The notes: generated from the letters alone by a model not told the origin. 64,000 nt of DNA from Flavobacterium sp. FEMGT703F (GCA_002786385.1 PGCN01000003.1:62001-126000), one strand, 5' to 3'; counted from the stretch's first letter, positions 44,513-53,865 are shown. A program made the numbers and translations.

Positions 44513-45433
44513 ATGTTTGGAAACAAAGTATTGAAAGGAGTTTTCTTAGTAGGTCTTGGGGCTACAAGTTATGGTATGTTGGCTACTTTTGTCAAATTGG
44601 CCTATGCTGATGTAAGTTCACAAGGATTACACTACACGCCTGCAGAAGTGATAACCGCCCAGTTTGTTATTGGAATACTCGTGATTTTAGGGATTACCCT
44701 GTTTCAGAAGAATAGAAAAGGCAATACTGCCGTAAAACCTTCAGTGGTTGATATCAAAAAGTTGTTGATTTTAGGGACATCAACCGGATTAACCAGTATT
44801 TTTTATTATTTGGCTGTTAAGTATATTCCGGTTTCAATAGGTATCGTTTTGTTAATGCAAACCGTTTGGATGGGTGTGGTTTTAGAAATGGTATTAGATA
44901 AAAAAAGACCTTCCAATATTAAAATTGTTTCCGTATTTGTGGTATTGTTCGGTACGGCCTTGGCCACTAAATTATTTTCGGGAAACTTTGAACTCGATTG
45001 GCGCGGTATTGCATTGGGGCTTTTAGCAGCAGCTTCGTTTACCACTACCATGTATGCAGCCAATAAAGTAGCAACATCAGTGTCCTCGGCAGAGCGTAGT
45101 TTGTATATGTTGTTGGGTGGAGCAGTAGTCGTTTTATTTTTCGCTTTATTCACACAACAAACACCTTTCAACTTTGACATTTTTTACAAATGGGGTATCG
45201 TAATAGCACTATTTGGAACGATTATTCCGCCGATGTTATTGAATGCCGGATTTCCTCTAACCGGAATTGGTTTGGGTAGTATTGTATCCGCTTTAGAATT
45301 GCCGGTGTCGGTGATGATGGCGTTTGTATTGTTGCATGAAACAGTGTTTTTTTCTCAATGGATAGGCATCGTTTTAATTATTTTAGCGATAGTATTGATG
45401 AATGTCAATTGGCGGAAAAAGCAAAGAAGTTAA
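44513..45433 (+). CDS. EamA/DMT family transporter
   Basis: This 306-residue inner-membrane protein has ten hydrophobic segments arranged as two EamA repeats. The first repeat covers roughly residues 1-150 and the second 150-306, with characteristic short loops (GTSTGLTSIFYYLAVKYIPVS, and ALELPVSVMMAFVLLHE near the end of the second repeat). Such drug/metabolite transporters export amino acids, nucleotides or other small molecules; the substrate cannot be told. It has its own promoter. A weak 9-base inverted repeat follows it (45490-45498 with 45518-45526) and may act as its terminator. Confidence 0.88.
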   Translation: MFGNKVLKGVFLVGLGATSYGMLATFVKLAYADVSSQGLHYTPAEVITAQFVIGILVILGITLFQKNRKGNTAVKPSVVDIKKLLILGTSTGLTSIFYYLAVKYIPVSIGIVLLMQTVWMGVVLEMVLDKKRPSNIKIVSVFVVLFGTALATKLFSGNFELDWRGIALGLLAAASFTTTMYAANKVATSVSSAERSLYMLLGGAVVVLFFALFTQQTPFNFDIFYKWGIVIALFGTIIPPMLLNAGFPLTGIGLGSIVSALELPVSVMMAFVLLHETVFFSQWIGIVLIILAIVLMNVNWRKKQRS

Positions 45434-45525
45434 CGTTTTTATATTCCACAAAATAGTAATCAGTTAGGGAATTATTGACTGTATTTAACAAAGAGAAAGG
45501 TGTTTTTTTAAACTACTTTTCTCTT

Positions 45526-45533
45526 TATTTTTG
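45526..45533 (+). promoter_or_regulatory. TAnnTTTG box 4 bases before the alkB start
   Basis: TATTTTTG ends 4 bases before the chosen ATG. If used, transcription would start at about the start codon, giving a leaderless message; otherwise the match is fortuitous. Confidence 0.35.
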
Positions 45534-45537
45534 TGAG

Positions 45538-46140
45538 ATGAAATCACTTTTTCCAACTGAAAAAATCAGTTTCGAATTGCCCGATGCGGAAATCGAGTAT
45601 TTTCCCGGTTTCTTTGATGCCGATAAAGCTGCGACACTTTTCAAGCAACTGCAAAGCGATATTCCTTGGCAGCAGGACGCCATCACGGTTTTTGGTAAAA
45701 CCCATCCGCAACCCCGATTAACGGCACTTTTCGGAAATGAAGGCAAACCTTATTCTTATTCCAATATCGTGATGCAACCGCATGCGTGGAACCCGCTTTT
45801 AGTGTATATTAAAGAGGAAGTTGAGGCAGCCTGCGGTGAACAGTTTACTACTGTTTTGCTCAATTATTACCGAGATGGCAAAGACAGTAACGGTTGGCAT
45901 GCCGACAACGAAAAGGAATTGGGGCGCAATCCGGTAATTGCCTCAGTGAGTTTAGGGGCAGAGCGTACTTTTCATTTACAACACAATACTATCAAAGAAC
46001 AAAAACTTAAAATTACCTTAGAACACGGCAGTTTGTTGTTGATGAAAGGAACAACGCAACATTTCTGGAAACATCAAATTCCGAAAACTACCAAGGCTAT
46101 TGGTCCGAGAATCAATCTCACTTTCCGGGTAATCAAATAA
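45538..46140 (+). CDS. alkB: Alpha-ketoglutarate-dependent DNA repair dioxygenase AlkB family
   Basis: This 200-residue Fe(II)/2-oxoglutarate oxygenase repairs alkylated bases by oxidative demethylation. The iron ligands are H121 and D123 (GWHADNE) and H179 (WKHQIPK). The 2-oxoglutarate arginines are R191 (GPRINLTFR) and probably R197. The protein is short, like the ABH2-type bacterial forms. The start is the ATG at 45538. A longer frame from a TTG at 45475 would add 21 residues with no family match. Confidence 0.9.
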   Translation: MKSLFPTEKISFELPDAEIEYFPGFFDADKAATLFKQLQSDIPWQQDAITVFGKTHPQPRLTALFGNEGKPYSYSNIVMQPHAWNPLLVYIKEEVEAACGEQFTTVLLNYYRDGKDSNGWHADNEKELGRNPVIASVSLGAERTFHLQHNTIKEQKLKITLEHGSLLLMKGTTQHFWKHQIPKTTKAIGPRINLTFRVIK

Positions 46141-46153
46141 TTCGGGATTTTGT

Positions 46154-46161
46154 TATATTTG
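46154..46161 (+). promoter_or_regulatory. TAnnTTTG -7 box for the sterol desaturase gene
   Basis: TATATTTG lies 17 bases before the ATG at 46179. An ATG at 46171 runs straight into a stop and is not the start. Confidence 0.5.
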
Positions 46162-46178
46162 ATAAAAAAAATGCCGTT

Positions 46179-47009
46179 ATGAACGAAATAATCGATTATT
46201 TTTCCACTATTCCTTCTGCGCACAGGGCTATGATTTTGGCCGGAGGAATTGCCTTATTTTGGTTGATTGAAAGTGCAGTACCTTTTGTAAAATTCAGTTA
46301 TAACAAATGGCAACACGCCGGGATTAATATCTTTTTTACACTAACCACGATTGTAGTCAATTTTTGTTTGGCTTTTATTTTAATTCGTACTGCGCAATGG
46401 ACCGTTGATCACCATTTTGGGTTACTCAATTGGTTGCCTCAAATGAATCCTTGGCTATTCGCGATAAGTGGTTTGTTGCTGTTGGATTTTATTGGTGCCT
46501 ATTTGGCACATTTGGTGGAACATAAAGTCAGCTTCTTGTGGCGTTTCCACCTCATTCACCACACCGATACTTGGATTGATACAACTACCGGTAACCGTCA
46601 CCATCCCGGAGAAAGCGTCATTCGATTTGTATTTACGACCTTAGGTGTGTTGTTGGTTGGCAGTCCGATGTGGATGGTGTTCTTGTACCAAACTTTATCG
46701 GTAGTAGCGACGCAATTCACTCATGCCAATATTGCCTTGCCGAAGCGAATCGATAAAATAATGAGTTTCGTTTTGGTTTCTCCCGATATGCATAAAGTAC
46801 ACCATCATTACAAATTACCATATACAGACAGTAATTACGGCAATATTTTTTCGGTTTGGGACAGACTATTCGGCACTTTCAGTTATTTAGAGCGCGAGCA
46901 ACTGGTCTATGGAGTCGACACTCATATGCAACTGAAAGAACACAACGATTTGAAAAATTTATTGGCTATTCCTTTTCAAAAATACCGTTCTCCTGAAGAT
47001 AATGCTTAA
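46179..47009 (+). CDS. Sterol desaturase / fatty acid hydroxylase family membrane protein
   Basis: This 276-residue integral membrane protein has about four hydrophobic segments and the three histidine clusters of the di-iron hydroxylase family: HLVEH near residue 110, HLIHHTD near 126, with RHHPGE just after, and HKVHHHY near 207. Members hydroxylate or desaturate lipids such as fatty acyl chains or carotenoids. Bacteria of this group rarely make sterols, so a lipid or carotenoid substrate is more likely; the exact one is unknown. Its promoter lies in the gap after alkB. Confidence 0.9.
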   Translation: MNEIIDYFSTIPSAHRAMILAGGIALFWLIESAVPFVKFSYNKWQHAGINIFFTLTTIVVNFCLAFILIRTAQWTVDHHFGLLNWLPQMNPWLFAISGLLLLDFIGAYLAHLVEHKVSFLWRFHLIHHTDTWIDTTTGNRHHPGESVIRFVFTTLGVLLVGSPMWMVFLYQTLSVVATQFTHANIALPKRIDKIMSFVLVSPDMHKVHHHYKLPYTDSNYGNIFSVWDRLFGTFSYLEREQLVYGVDTHMQLKEHNDLKNLLAIPFQKYRSPEDNA

Positions 47010-47105
47010 AAAATAAGAGAGCAGAAAGCAACTAATTAATTTTTTTAGTAATATTGAAATACAATTAGTCAGTTGAAATCTATATCTATTAATGCTTTTA
47101 CAGTA

Positions 47106-47381
47106 ATGAAAAAAAGTAAGCTTGCAGAATTTGACAGCGAAATGATTGAAAGAGTTGTCAGTATGGCTCAAGAGGAACGCAAACCTTTTGAAGTGATTAA
47201 AGAGGAATTCGGATTAACCGAAAATGAGGTGACCGAATTGATGCGGAAACGTTTGTCAAAAGACAATTTCGAACTTTGGAAGAAGAAAGCGGTTGGCAGC
47301 AAACCCAAACCTAAGCCAATTATTGATGATTTTGACGACGATTTAGACAGTAAATATTACATCAAAAATAAATTTGATTAA
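47106..47381 (+). CDS. DUF2805 (TIGR03643) family protein, copy 1
   Basis: This 91-residue protein has the DUF2805 core (IERVVSMAQEERKPFEVIKEEFGLTENEVTELMRKRL...ELW), which reads like a helix-turn-helix with a trailing Trp. It carries an extra acidic tail (DDFDDDLDSKYY). It is the first of two adjacent paralogues and is separated from the second by a terminator. The start at ATG 47106 is preferred to a TTG 33 bases earlier. The function is unknown; the HTH-like fold suggests nucleic acid binding. Confidence 0.85.
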   Translation: MKKSKLAEFDSEMIERVVSMAQEERKPFEVIKEEFGLTENEVTELMRKRLSKDNFELWKKKAVGSKPKPKPIIDDFDDDLDSKYYIKNKFD

Positions 47382-47386
47382 ACTTT

Positions 47387-47413
47387 AACTCTTGTTCAAC
47401 AAGAGTTTTTTTA
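47387..47413 (+). terminator. Intrinsic terminator between the DUF2805 copies
   Basis: Ten-base arms (47387-47396 and 47398-47407) around a single base form an 8-base stem with a 5-base loop. Seven T's overlap and follow the right arm. Confidence 0.85.
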
Positions 47414-47435
47414 TTTAATGGCGATTTTTGTTACT

Positions 47436-47717
47436 ATGAAATCCGCTACTTTCACGACAGAGCAAATAGACAGAATTATCGAAATGGCTTGGGAAGACAG
47501 AACGCCCTTTGAAGCCATCAAGTTTCAGTTTGGAATATCCGAACAAGAAACCATCGAAATCATGCGTCGTGAAATGAAACCTTCCAGTTTTAAATTGTGG
47601 CGTCAACGCGTGCAGGGCAGAAGTACCAAACATGCCAAATTGCGCGTTTCCGGAGTTGACCGATTCAAATGCACCCTTCAAAGGCAAATTACACACAATA
47701 AAATTTCCAAGCGTTAA
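47436..47717 (+). CDS. DUF2805 (TIGR03643) family protein, copy 2
   Basis: This 93-residue paralogue of the preceding gene has the canonical core IDRIIEMAWEDRTPFEAIK, then GISEQETIEIMRREMKPSSF and LWRQRVQGR, followed by a basic tail (KRTH-like) instead of the acidic tail of copy 1. The ATG 47436 gives the usual family start; an in-frame ATG at 47418 adds six residues. The opposite charge of the two tails suggests divergent roles. No function is known. Confidence 0.85.
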   Translation: MKSATFTTEQIDRIIEMAWEDRTPFEAIKFQFGISEQETIEIMRREMKPSSFKLWRQRVQGRSTKHAKLRVSGVDRFKCTLQRQITHNKISKR

Positions 47718-47771
47718 ACGGATTTTTAGTTAATCAAACCTAAAATGTTAAAATCAAGTGTAACTATTGTT

Positions 47772-47779
47772 TACATTTG
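47772..47779 (+). promoter_or_regulatory. TAnnTTTG -7 box for the M61 peptidase gene
   Basis: TACATTTG lies 32 bases before the ATG at 47812. No TTG at -33 was found. Confidence 0.45.
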
Positions 47780-47811
47780 GTGACTTATTCCTAAAAATAA
47801 ATTTTCCCATC

Positions 47812-49677
47812 ATGAAGAAATTAGTGTTGACGGCTGTTTTAGCCTTTTCCCTTTTCAGTTTTACGGTAGTTGCTCAAAAAAAGGCAGCGGCTTCTACTTT
47901 GCCTGTTAAAGTCGCCATCGATTTAAATCAAGTGAAAGACGACAAAGTAATGGTTACTATTACGCCGCCAACGATTACAACTCCCGAGGTGATTTTTCAC
48001 ATTCCTAAAACGGTTCCCGGAACTTATTCGGCAGACAATTACGGGAAGTTGATAGTCGATTTTAAAGCATTAGACAAAAGCGGCAAAGAACTTACGGTTA
48101 CTAAAACTGACGATAATTCATGGCAAATTGCTAATGCCAAAACCTTGTCTAAAATTACGTATTGGGTAAATGATACTTATGATACAGAAACGGGAAGAGG
48201 TTTCGGTAAAGATGAAATTTTCTCTCCGGCCGGTACTAACATCGACGAAGGCAAAAACTTTATGTTGAACAACCACGGATTTGTGGGCTATTTTCAAGGA
48301 AAATTAGATGTGCCTTACAGCATGACGATCACGCATCCGGCTACACTTTTCGGCGCTACTTCTTTGGTGGATTCCAACAAAAGTGATACGGTTGATACTT
48401 TCAATGTAAGCCGATATTTCGATTTGACCGACAATCCGATCATGTATGCCAAACCTGATAACGTTACTATTACTGTTGACGGGATGGAGATTTTATTCAG
48501 CGTATACTCGCCCAATGGTGTGCATACGGCCAAATCACTTTTACCGGATTTAGAGAAAACTATGCGTGCTCAAAAAGCCTTTATGGGTGCCATCAACGAC
48601 AATAAAAAGTACACCGTATTGTTGTATTTGTCTGATATGCAAAAAGCCGATGCCAAAGGTTTCGGAGCTTTAGAACACCATACTTCTACCACTGTGGTTT
48701 TCCCTGAAATGATGCCGGCCGCTGCTTTAGGTGAACAAATTAAAGATGTAGTGTCACACGAGTTTTTCCACATCGTAACACCACTTTGTATTCACTCTAA
48801 AGAGATTCACTATTTCGATTATAACGATCCTAAAATGTCGAAACATTTATGGATGTATGAAGGCGTTACTGAGTATTTTGCCAACTTATTCCAAGTCAAT
48901 CAAGGTTTGATTGAGGCTGATGAATTTTACCAAAGAATGGTCGGCAAAATCAACAATGCTTCAACCTTAAACGACACCATGCCTTTCACTGAAATGAGTG
49001 CCAATGTGTTGGTTGCGCCTTACAAAGACCAATACTTGAACGTTTACGAAAAAGGAGCTTTGATTGGAATGTGTATCGACATCATTATCAGAGAAAAAAG
49101 CAACGGAACTCGAGGTATATTAGATTTGATGCAAAAATTATCTAAAGAATACGGTGCCCAAAAACCATTTGACGACGAAGAATTGTTTGCTAAAATCACA
49201 CAGTTTACTTACCCGGAAGTTGGCCAATTTTTAGCCACTTATGTAGCCGGGCCAACGCCTATTCCTTATGACGAGTATTTTGCTAAAGTAGGCGTGGCTA
49301 AAACTAAAGTAGCTGTGCCGATGGATCCTTTCTTGAAAGATCAATCTACGCCATACATTACAGTAGATGGAAAAACCAAAGAAATTATGGTGATTTCAAG
49401 TCCGGTTTTAAACGATTTTATGACGAACTTAGGTCTGAAAGGCGGAGATGTTATTTTGACCATCAATAATAAAAATTACAACTTAGACAATATCTACGAT
49501 CTAATCATGGAGAGTCAAAACTGGAAAGCAGACGATGCCATTTCGGTAAAAATCAGAAGAGACGGGAAGGAGCAAACTATCAACGGAAAAGTGAAATTGT
49601 CTATGGAAGAAACGGAAGGCTATGGTTTTTCTGATGCTTCCAAAACAGCTTTGAATAAAGCTTGGCTGAAAGGATAA
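47812..49677 (+). CDS. M61 family metallopeptidase with PDZ domain
   Basis: This 621-residue exported peptidase starts with a signal peptide (MKKLVLTAVLAFSLFSFTVVAQ). The zinc motif is HEFFH (H316, E317, H320) with a downstream Glu350 in MYEGVTEYF, the M61 pattern. A beta-rich N-terminal domain precedes it, and a PDZ domain lies near the C-terminus (GLKGGDVILTINNKNY). M61 enzymes are glycyl-aminopeptidase-like, but the substrate here is unknown. A longer frame from 47767 would place residues before the signal peptide and is rejected. It ends in a strong terminator. Confidence 0.93.
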   Translation: MKKLVLTAVLAFSLFSFTVVAQKKAAASTLPVKVAIDLNQVKDDKVMVTITPPTITTPEVIFHIPKTVPGTYSADNYGKLIVDFKALDKSGKELTVTKTDDNSWQIANAKTLSKITYWVNDTYDTETGRGFGKDEIFSPAGTNIDEGKNFMLNNHGFVGYFQGKLDVPYSMTITHPATLFGATSLVDSNKSDTVDTFNVSRYFDLTDNPIMYAKPDNVTITVDGMEILFSVYSPNGVHTAKSLLPDLEKTMRAQKAFMGAINDNKKYTVLLYLSDMQKADAKGFGALEHHTSTTVVFPEMMPAAALGEQIKDVVSHEFFHIVTPLCIHSKEIHYFDYNDPKMSKHLWMYEGVTEYFANLFQVNQGLIEADEFYQRMVGKINNASTLNDTMPFTEMSANVLVAPYKDQYLNVYEKGALIGMCIDIIIREKSNGTRGILDLMQKLSKEYGAQKPFDDEELFAKITQFTYPEVGQFLATYVAGPTPIPYDEYFAKVGVAKTKVAVPMDPFLKDQSTPYITVDGKTKEIMVISSPVLNDFMTNLGLKGGDVILTINNKNYNLDNIYDLIMESQNWKADDAISVKIRRDGKEQTINGKVKLSMEETEGYGFSDASKTALNKAWLKG

Positions 49678-49698
49678 GGACATAATATTTTAAAATTC

Positions 49699-49736
49699 AA
49701 ATCCTCAATTTGTACATCAGATTGAGGATTTTTTTT
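49699..49736 (+). terminator. Intrinsic terminator after the M61 peptidase
   Basis: An 11-base stem (49699-49709 with 49721-49731) with an 11-base loop is followed by a T-tract. Confidence 0.85.
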
Positions 49737-49828
49737 AGTATTATTGCCAAAAAAATAGACAATTGCCAAGTAGTGATTGTTAGTCAATAAACCGAATGTT
49801 ATAAAGCATTCCACATTTAATATCAAAC

Positions 49829-50542
49829 ATGCAAAAAATACTTTTAACCTTATTCGCCTTAATTGTTTTGGTTTCTTGTGCTGAGAAAAGATCAGATAAG
49901 AACTTTGTGTTGAACGGACATATTAAAGGCTTAAAAAGCGGTACTATTTATATTCAAAGAATCAAAGACACGGTTTTGGTTCCGATTGATACCATTAAGA
50001 TTGACGGCGATGCTCATTTTGTGAGCGAATTTAATTTGGATTCTCCTGAAATGTTGTATTTGTTTTTAGATCGCGGTGTGACCAATTCCTTAGATAATAA
50101 TATTCCTTTTTTTGCTGAAAAAGGGGTTATGAACCTGGAAACGACTTTGGATTTTTTTACTGCGGACGCTAAAATTACAGGTTCTAAAAACCAAGCGTTG
50201 TATGATGAGTATCGTAAAGTAATGTCGAGATACGTTGATCAAGATTTGAGTTTGATTGAGAAAAAGTTCAAGGCTTACAAAGCTTCCCAGTTAGACGAAG
50301 TGGCTAAAATAGAAGAGGAGCAAAATGGTATCATCAAGCGAAAATACTTGTATACTACTAATTTTGCCGTGAACAATGGAGATTACGAAGTAGCGCCTTA
50401 CGTAGCTTTAGCCGAAATTTACGATATCAATTTGAAGTTTTTAGATACCATTCAAAAATCTATGTCGCCTAAAGTAGCGAAATCGCTTTACGGTAAAAAA
50501 TTAAACGAATACATCGCTGAACGCAAAAAGATAGGGAAATAA
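49829..50542 (+). CDS. DUF4369 lipoprotein
   Basis: This 237-residue lipoprotein has its lipobox Cys at LIVLVSC (near residue 17). A beta-rich DUF4369 N-terminal domain follows (NFVLNGHIKGLKSGTIYIQR...VPIDTIKIDGDAHF). The second half is long and helical, with many Lys and Glu. In Bacteroidota this domain often precedes a thioredoxin-like domain, but no CxxC is present here, so it is a truncated or domain-only variant. The function is unknown. The gene converges on the large T9SS protein gene, with 2 bases between the stops. Confidence 0.8.
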   Translation: MQKILLTLFALIVLVSCAEKRSDKNFVLNGHIKGLKSGTIYIQRIKDTVLVPIDTIKIDGDAHFVSEFNLDSPEMLYLFLDRGVTNSLDNNIPFFAEKGVMNLETTLDFFTADAKITGSKNQALYDEYRKVMSRYVDQDLSLIEKKFKAYKASQLDEVAKIEEEQNGIIKRKYLYTTNFAVNNGDYEVAPYVALAEIYDINLKFLDTIQKSMSPKVAKSLYGKKLNEYIAERKKIGK

Positions 50543-50544
50543 TC

Positions 50545-53500
50545 TTATCGAATCATGGCAAAATGACCTTTGTGAATTCTGCCGTCATTTCGGATAACAT
50601 AAAACCAATAATCATCGGAAGGCATTTGTCTTCCGTTGTTTTTTCCATCCCAAGCTTCATTGTTGTTCATTATTTTCAATAATTTACCGTATCGGTCGAA
50701 GATGCGTACTTCAAAATTAGGTTCATATTGAGAAAACTTAATGCGCCAGTCATCATTTTTTCCGTCTCCGTTAGGCGTGAAAAATTTCGGATAGTTGAGT
50801 AAAACTACTTGTTCGGTATCTTCACCACAATTGTTTTTATCTCTAACCGTTACCAGGTAATTACCGTTAGGCAAACCACTAAAGGTATTGCTTGTTTGGA
50901 AGTTAATGCCATCTATAGCATATTCATAATCGCCCAATCCTGATACATTTACAGTTATACTGTTTTCAACATCTGTCCAATCTATAGTATCAATTGAAGT
51001 GATTGTTGGGGCATTGGATAAGGTTACAGTAAAACTTTTTGTAGATGAGCATATTACTGATCCGTAATTTTTGGTAACCGTTACCGAATAATTTCCTGCT
51101 TGATTAATAGAAATAGAAGATGAGGTGGCGCCGGTAGACCAAGAGTAGCTGTTAAATCCTGTACCGGCATTGACCGTAATGTTGCTTCCTTCACAAAGGA
51201 AAACTTCATCGGTTATAGCAATAACAGGAACCGGTACTAGGTTTAATTGCAACGTAACAATTTGATGACAGCCGTTACTAGAATCAATGCGAACAAAGAT
51301 TGTATTTAAACCCAAATTAATAGTATGATTTACATTGAATTGTTCTCCTGCGATTTGATTTTCAGCTCCGTTGAATGATTTGTAGTAGGTAAATGTATTT
51401 CCTGAACTATTAAGTAAATTGGAATCAAATTGAGATAAATCTACTAATTCAGTTCCGTCATTTCCTTCATCACAAATGGATGTGCTATAATTGTTAGCAT
51501 TTAATGAAAAGATCAAATTAACGGTAATAGGAAGTCTGTTTACACTTTCACAACCATTATTGGTTTGGGTAGCATAATAAGTGTCACCGTCAACCAGCAA
51601 TGTATTGGTAGCTAAGATTGATGTACTTGTGCTACTACTGTAAAAGTTAATGTTTGTTCCGTTTATTGTGAGATCATTCAGGGTTGGATTTTGTAGCGCA
51701 CAAAATGATTGAGGGTTATTTCCGGTTAGGGCAACAGTGTTTTGTAAGTTGATTGTAACCGGAACTCTGGAACTTTCGCAACTGTTGGAAGTTTGTGAAG
51801 CGTAATAGGTAACACCGTCTTGTAGCAATGAGGTTGGGCTTAACAAATTCCCACCGTTTTGCGCATCATACCATTGAATGTTTTGTCCGGTAATTGTAAT
51901 GTCGTTTAAAGTTGCATTTTGTTGGATACAGAAGGTTTGGGGGGAAATTAATGTTGGATAAGGAGATTTTGGCAGTGTATTAAAGTGTATATTAGTTTCA
52001 ACATAACAATGAGGGTTATTACTAAAGAAAACTTTAGCCGTGACAATATCGCCCCCAATATTTGTATTAGTGTATGGATTAGGTAAAGGACTTGTCAGCA
52101 TTACACCATTTGAATTCCTAAATTGAATTGTAACATTTTGTTGGTTACCAATTAACATTGAATTAATATTTGAAGTGTCAAATTCAGAGGAAATACCTGA
52201 ACTATAGTTGGTTTCACATTGAATTATGGGATTGATTTGATTAATTGTTGGCATATTAGTTATAACAATATCTTTTTCAATCGTTTGTGTGTTTGTCCCA
52301 CAGGTAACTGTTAATGTTACATGATAGGTACCCGGCCCTGAAAACTGATGTTGAGGATTGTTAACTGTTGCAGTATTATTTGCAGAAGATACATCTCCGA
52401 AATTCCAAAATACACTATCAAATGAGCCTGTTAAATAGAAAGAGGTTATTTCGTTAAGGCAAGTGTTTGATAATGAAAAATCTCCAGTAGAACTTAATGC
52501 ATTTGAATTGAATTTATAAAACATTATATCAGCGTTACTGTTTCCGCTATTATTATTAATTGTTGTCCCGTTAAAAAGCATTGGCTTACTCTCAAATGCA
52601 GAAGTAATATAGAGAATGTCATTATCAAATAATATCGGGCCAGCCTTATCAGTAACCTCATAACTTAAATTTGGGACACCGTATGATTTTAAAATAAATT
52701 CTTTAGAAAAATCTGATAAATTTACTTTGAATAATACCATATCTTCGGAACTATACATCCCTGAGTCATAGGTGTTACTGGTAATTGTTGCATTAGGAAA
52801 ATTTACTGTACCTCTAAAACTTGTAAAAATGTAAAGCTCATTATTTTTATTTTCAAAAAATGTGTCGTTTGAATAAGGTACAGGTAAATTGTTGTCAAAC
52901 CTAGAAATTCTTTCAATGTCCCCATTTACTGTATTAAATTCACCCAAAAGACTTTGGGCAATCACACTAGATGTATTCGAGACAAATTGATTACCCAATA
53001 CATTAACGGTACCATTATAAACCCCCCAAGTATAAAGTTTTCCATTTCCAGAATTATAATGTAAGTTTGTGATTCTGTAAACTGAGCCGTTGGATATTTG
53101 TTTTATCCATTCAGTCTGAAGCCCTGAATTAATTTTTATTATATCTGAACTTAATATGGGGGAATAAGTATAACTTGATAAATAAATGTTTCCATTAGAA
53201 TCCATTTCCGAGCTTGTGAAAACATCATTTGGAGTGCCAAATGTTTGAACGTCGATTAGATTGCTCTGAAGGTCTACCTTACAGATATATGGTAGTGTGT
53301 TATTAGTATATGGGAAATTAAAAAAATACTGGTTATCTACATTTAGTGTTCCATAATGACTAGAAACAATGTATAGAAGATTATTGTAATTATATATTTT
53401 ATTTAGATTATTATAGAGGTTGCCATAGCCTAAAAACCGGTGCCATACAAAGTTACCATTAGGCGTGAATTTATATAAATTTAGTCCAGGATTCATTGGT

Positions 53501-53844
53501 AAACCCTCATGTAAGAAAGGGCCATATCCGGCATTTGATGATATTCTCCAAGAATATAGTACATAAATATTACCATCTGTATCGGTTGTTAAATCAGATA
53601 TATGCATGTTGAAATCATCAAATTTTTTACTCCAAATTAAGTTGCAATTGAAGTCGTACTTGTCTAAACCAGCAAACATATTTAAGTTTGCTGAATTTTT
53701 TAATAAATATATACCATCATTCGATTTTACTATTCCCGCAGGTACATCTCCATTGTGACCACCTAAATTCTTTGCACAATCAAAGCATTGAGCATTGGAA
53801 AAAAATGTTATGAAAAATAAAATATATTTAAGTAACTTCTTCAA
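50545..53844 (-). CDS. Large T9SS type B sorting domain surface protein
   Basis: This 1099-residue secreted protein has a signal peptide (MKKLLKYILFFITFFSNAQ, TTG start). A roughly 450-residue N-terminal region with repeated WD/propeller-like strands comes next, then a PKD-like domain near residues 455-535 (WNFGDVSSANNTATV...). Two near-identical Ig-like repeats follow (PQTFCIQQNATLND... and PQSFCALQNPTLND..., each ending in a CES motif). The C-terminal gliding-motility-associated (type B) domain has FFTPNGDGKNDDW and FDRYGKLLK. Type B proteins are exported by the type IX system and stay on the surface. DNA of the N-terminal half is markedly more AT-rich. The ligand is unknown. Confidence 0.9.
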   Translation of the reverse strand: MKKLLKYILFFITFFSNAQCFDCAKNLGGHNGDVPAGIVKSNDGIYLLKNSANLNMFAGLDKYDFNCNLIWSKKFDDFNMHISDLTTDTDGNIYVLYSWRISSNAGYGPFLHEGLPMNPGLNLYKFTPNGNFVWHRFLGYGNLYNNLNKIYNYNNLLYIVSSHYGTLNVDNQYFFNFPYTNNTLPYICKVDLQSNLIDVQTFGTPNDVFTSSEMDSNGNIYLSSYTYSPILSSDIIKINSGLQTEWIKQISNGSVYRITNLHYNSGNGKLYTWGVYNGTVNVLGNQFVSNTSSVIAQSLLGEFNTVNGDIERISRFDNNLPVPYSNDTFFENKNNELYIFTSFRGTVNFPNATITSNTYDSGMYSSEDMVLFKVNLSDFSKEFILKSYGVPNLSYEVTDKAGPILFDNDILYITSAFESKPMLFNGTTINNNSGNSNADIMFYKFNSNALSSTGDFSLSNTCLNEITSFYLTGSFDSVFWNFGDVSSANNTATVNNPQHQFSGPGTYHVTLTVTCGTNTQTIEKDIVITNMPTINQINPIIQCETNYSSGISSEFDTSNINSMLIGNQQNVTIQFRNSNGVMLTSPLPNPYTNTNIGGDIVTAKVFFSNNPHCYVETNIHFNTLPKSPYPTLISPQTFCIQQNATLNDITITGQNIQWYDAQNGGNLLSPTSLLQDGVTYYASQTSNSCESSRVPVTINLQNTVALTGNNPQSFCALQNPTLNDLTINGTNINFYSSSTSTSILATNTLLVDGDTYYATQTNNGCESVNRLPITVNLIFSLNANNYSTSICDEGNDGTELVDLSQFDSNLLNSSGNTFTYYKSFNGAENQIAGEQFNVNHTINLGLNTIFVRIDSSNGCHQIVTLQLNLVPVPVIAITDEVFLCEGSNITVNAGTGFNSYSWSTGATSSSISINQAGNYSVTVTKNYGSVICSSTKSFTVTLSNAPTITSIDTIDWTDVENSITVNVSGLGDYEYAIDGINFQTSNTFSGLPNGNYLVTVRDKNNCGEDTEQVVLLNYPKFFTPNGDGKNDDWRIKFSQYEPNFEVRIFDRYGKLLKIMNNNEAWDGKNNGRQMPSDDYWFYVIRNDGRIHKGHFAMIR

Positions 53845-53865
53845 TATGATTGGCTTTTATTCTGA

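Noticed and set aside
49678..49828. Small open frame on the minus strand between the M61 and DUF4369 genes
   Set aside because: It spans the terminator hairpin and the 3' end of the M61 gene and has no coding pattern.
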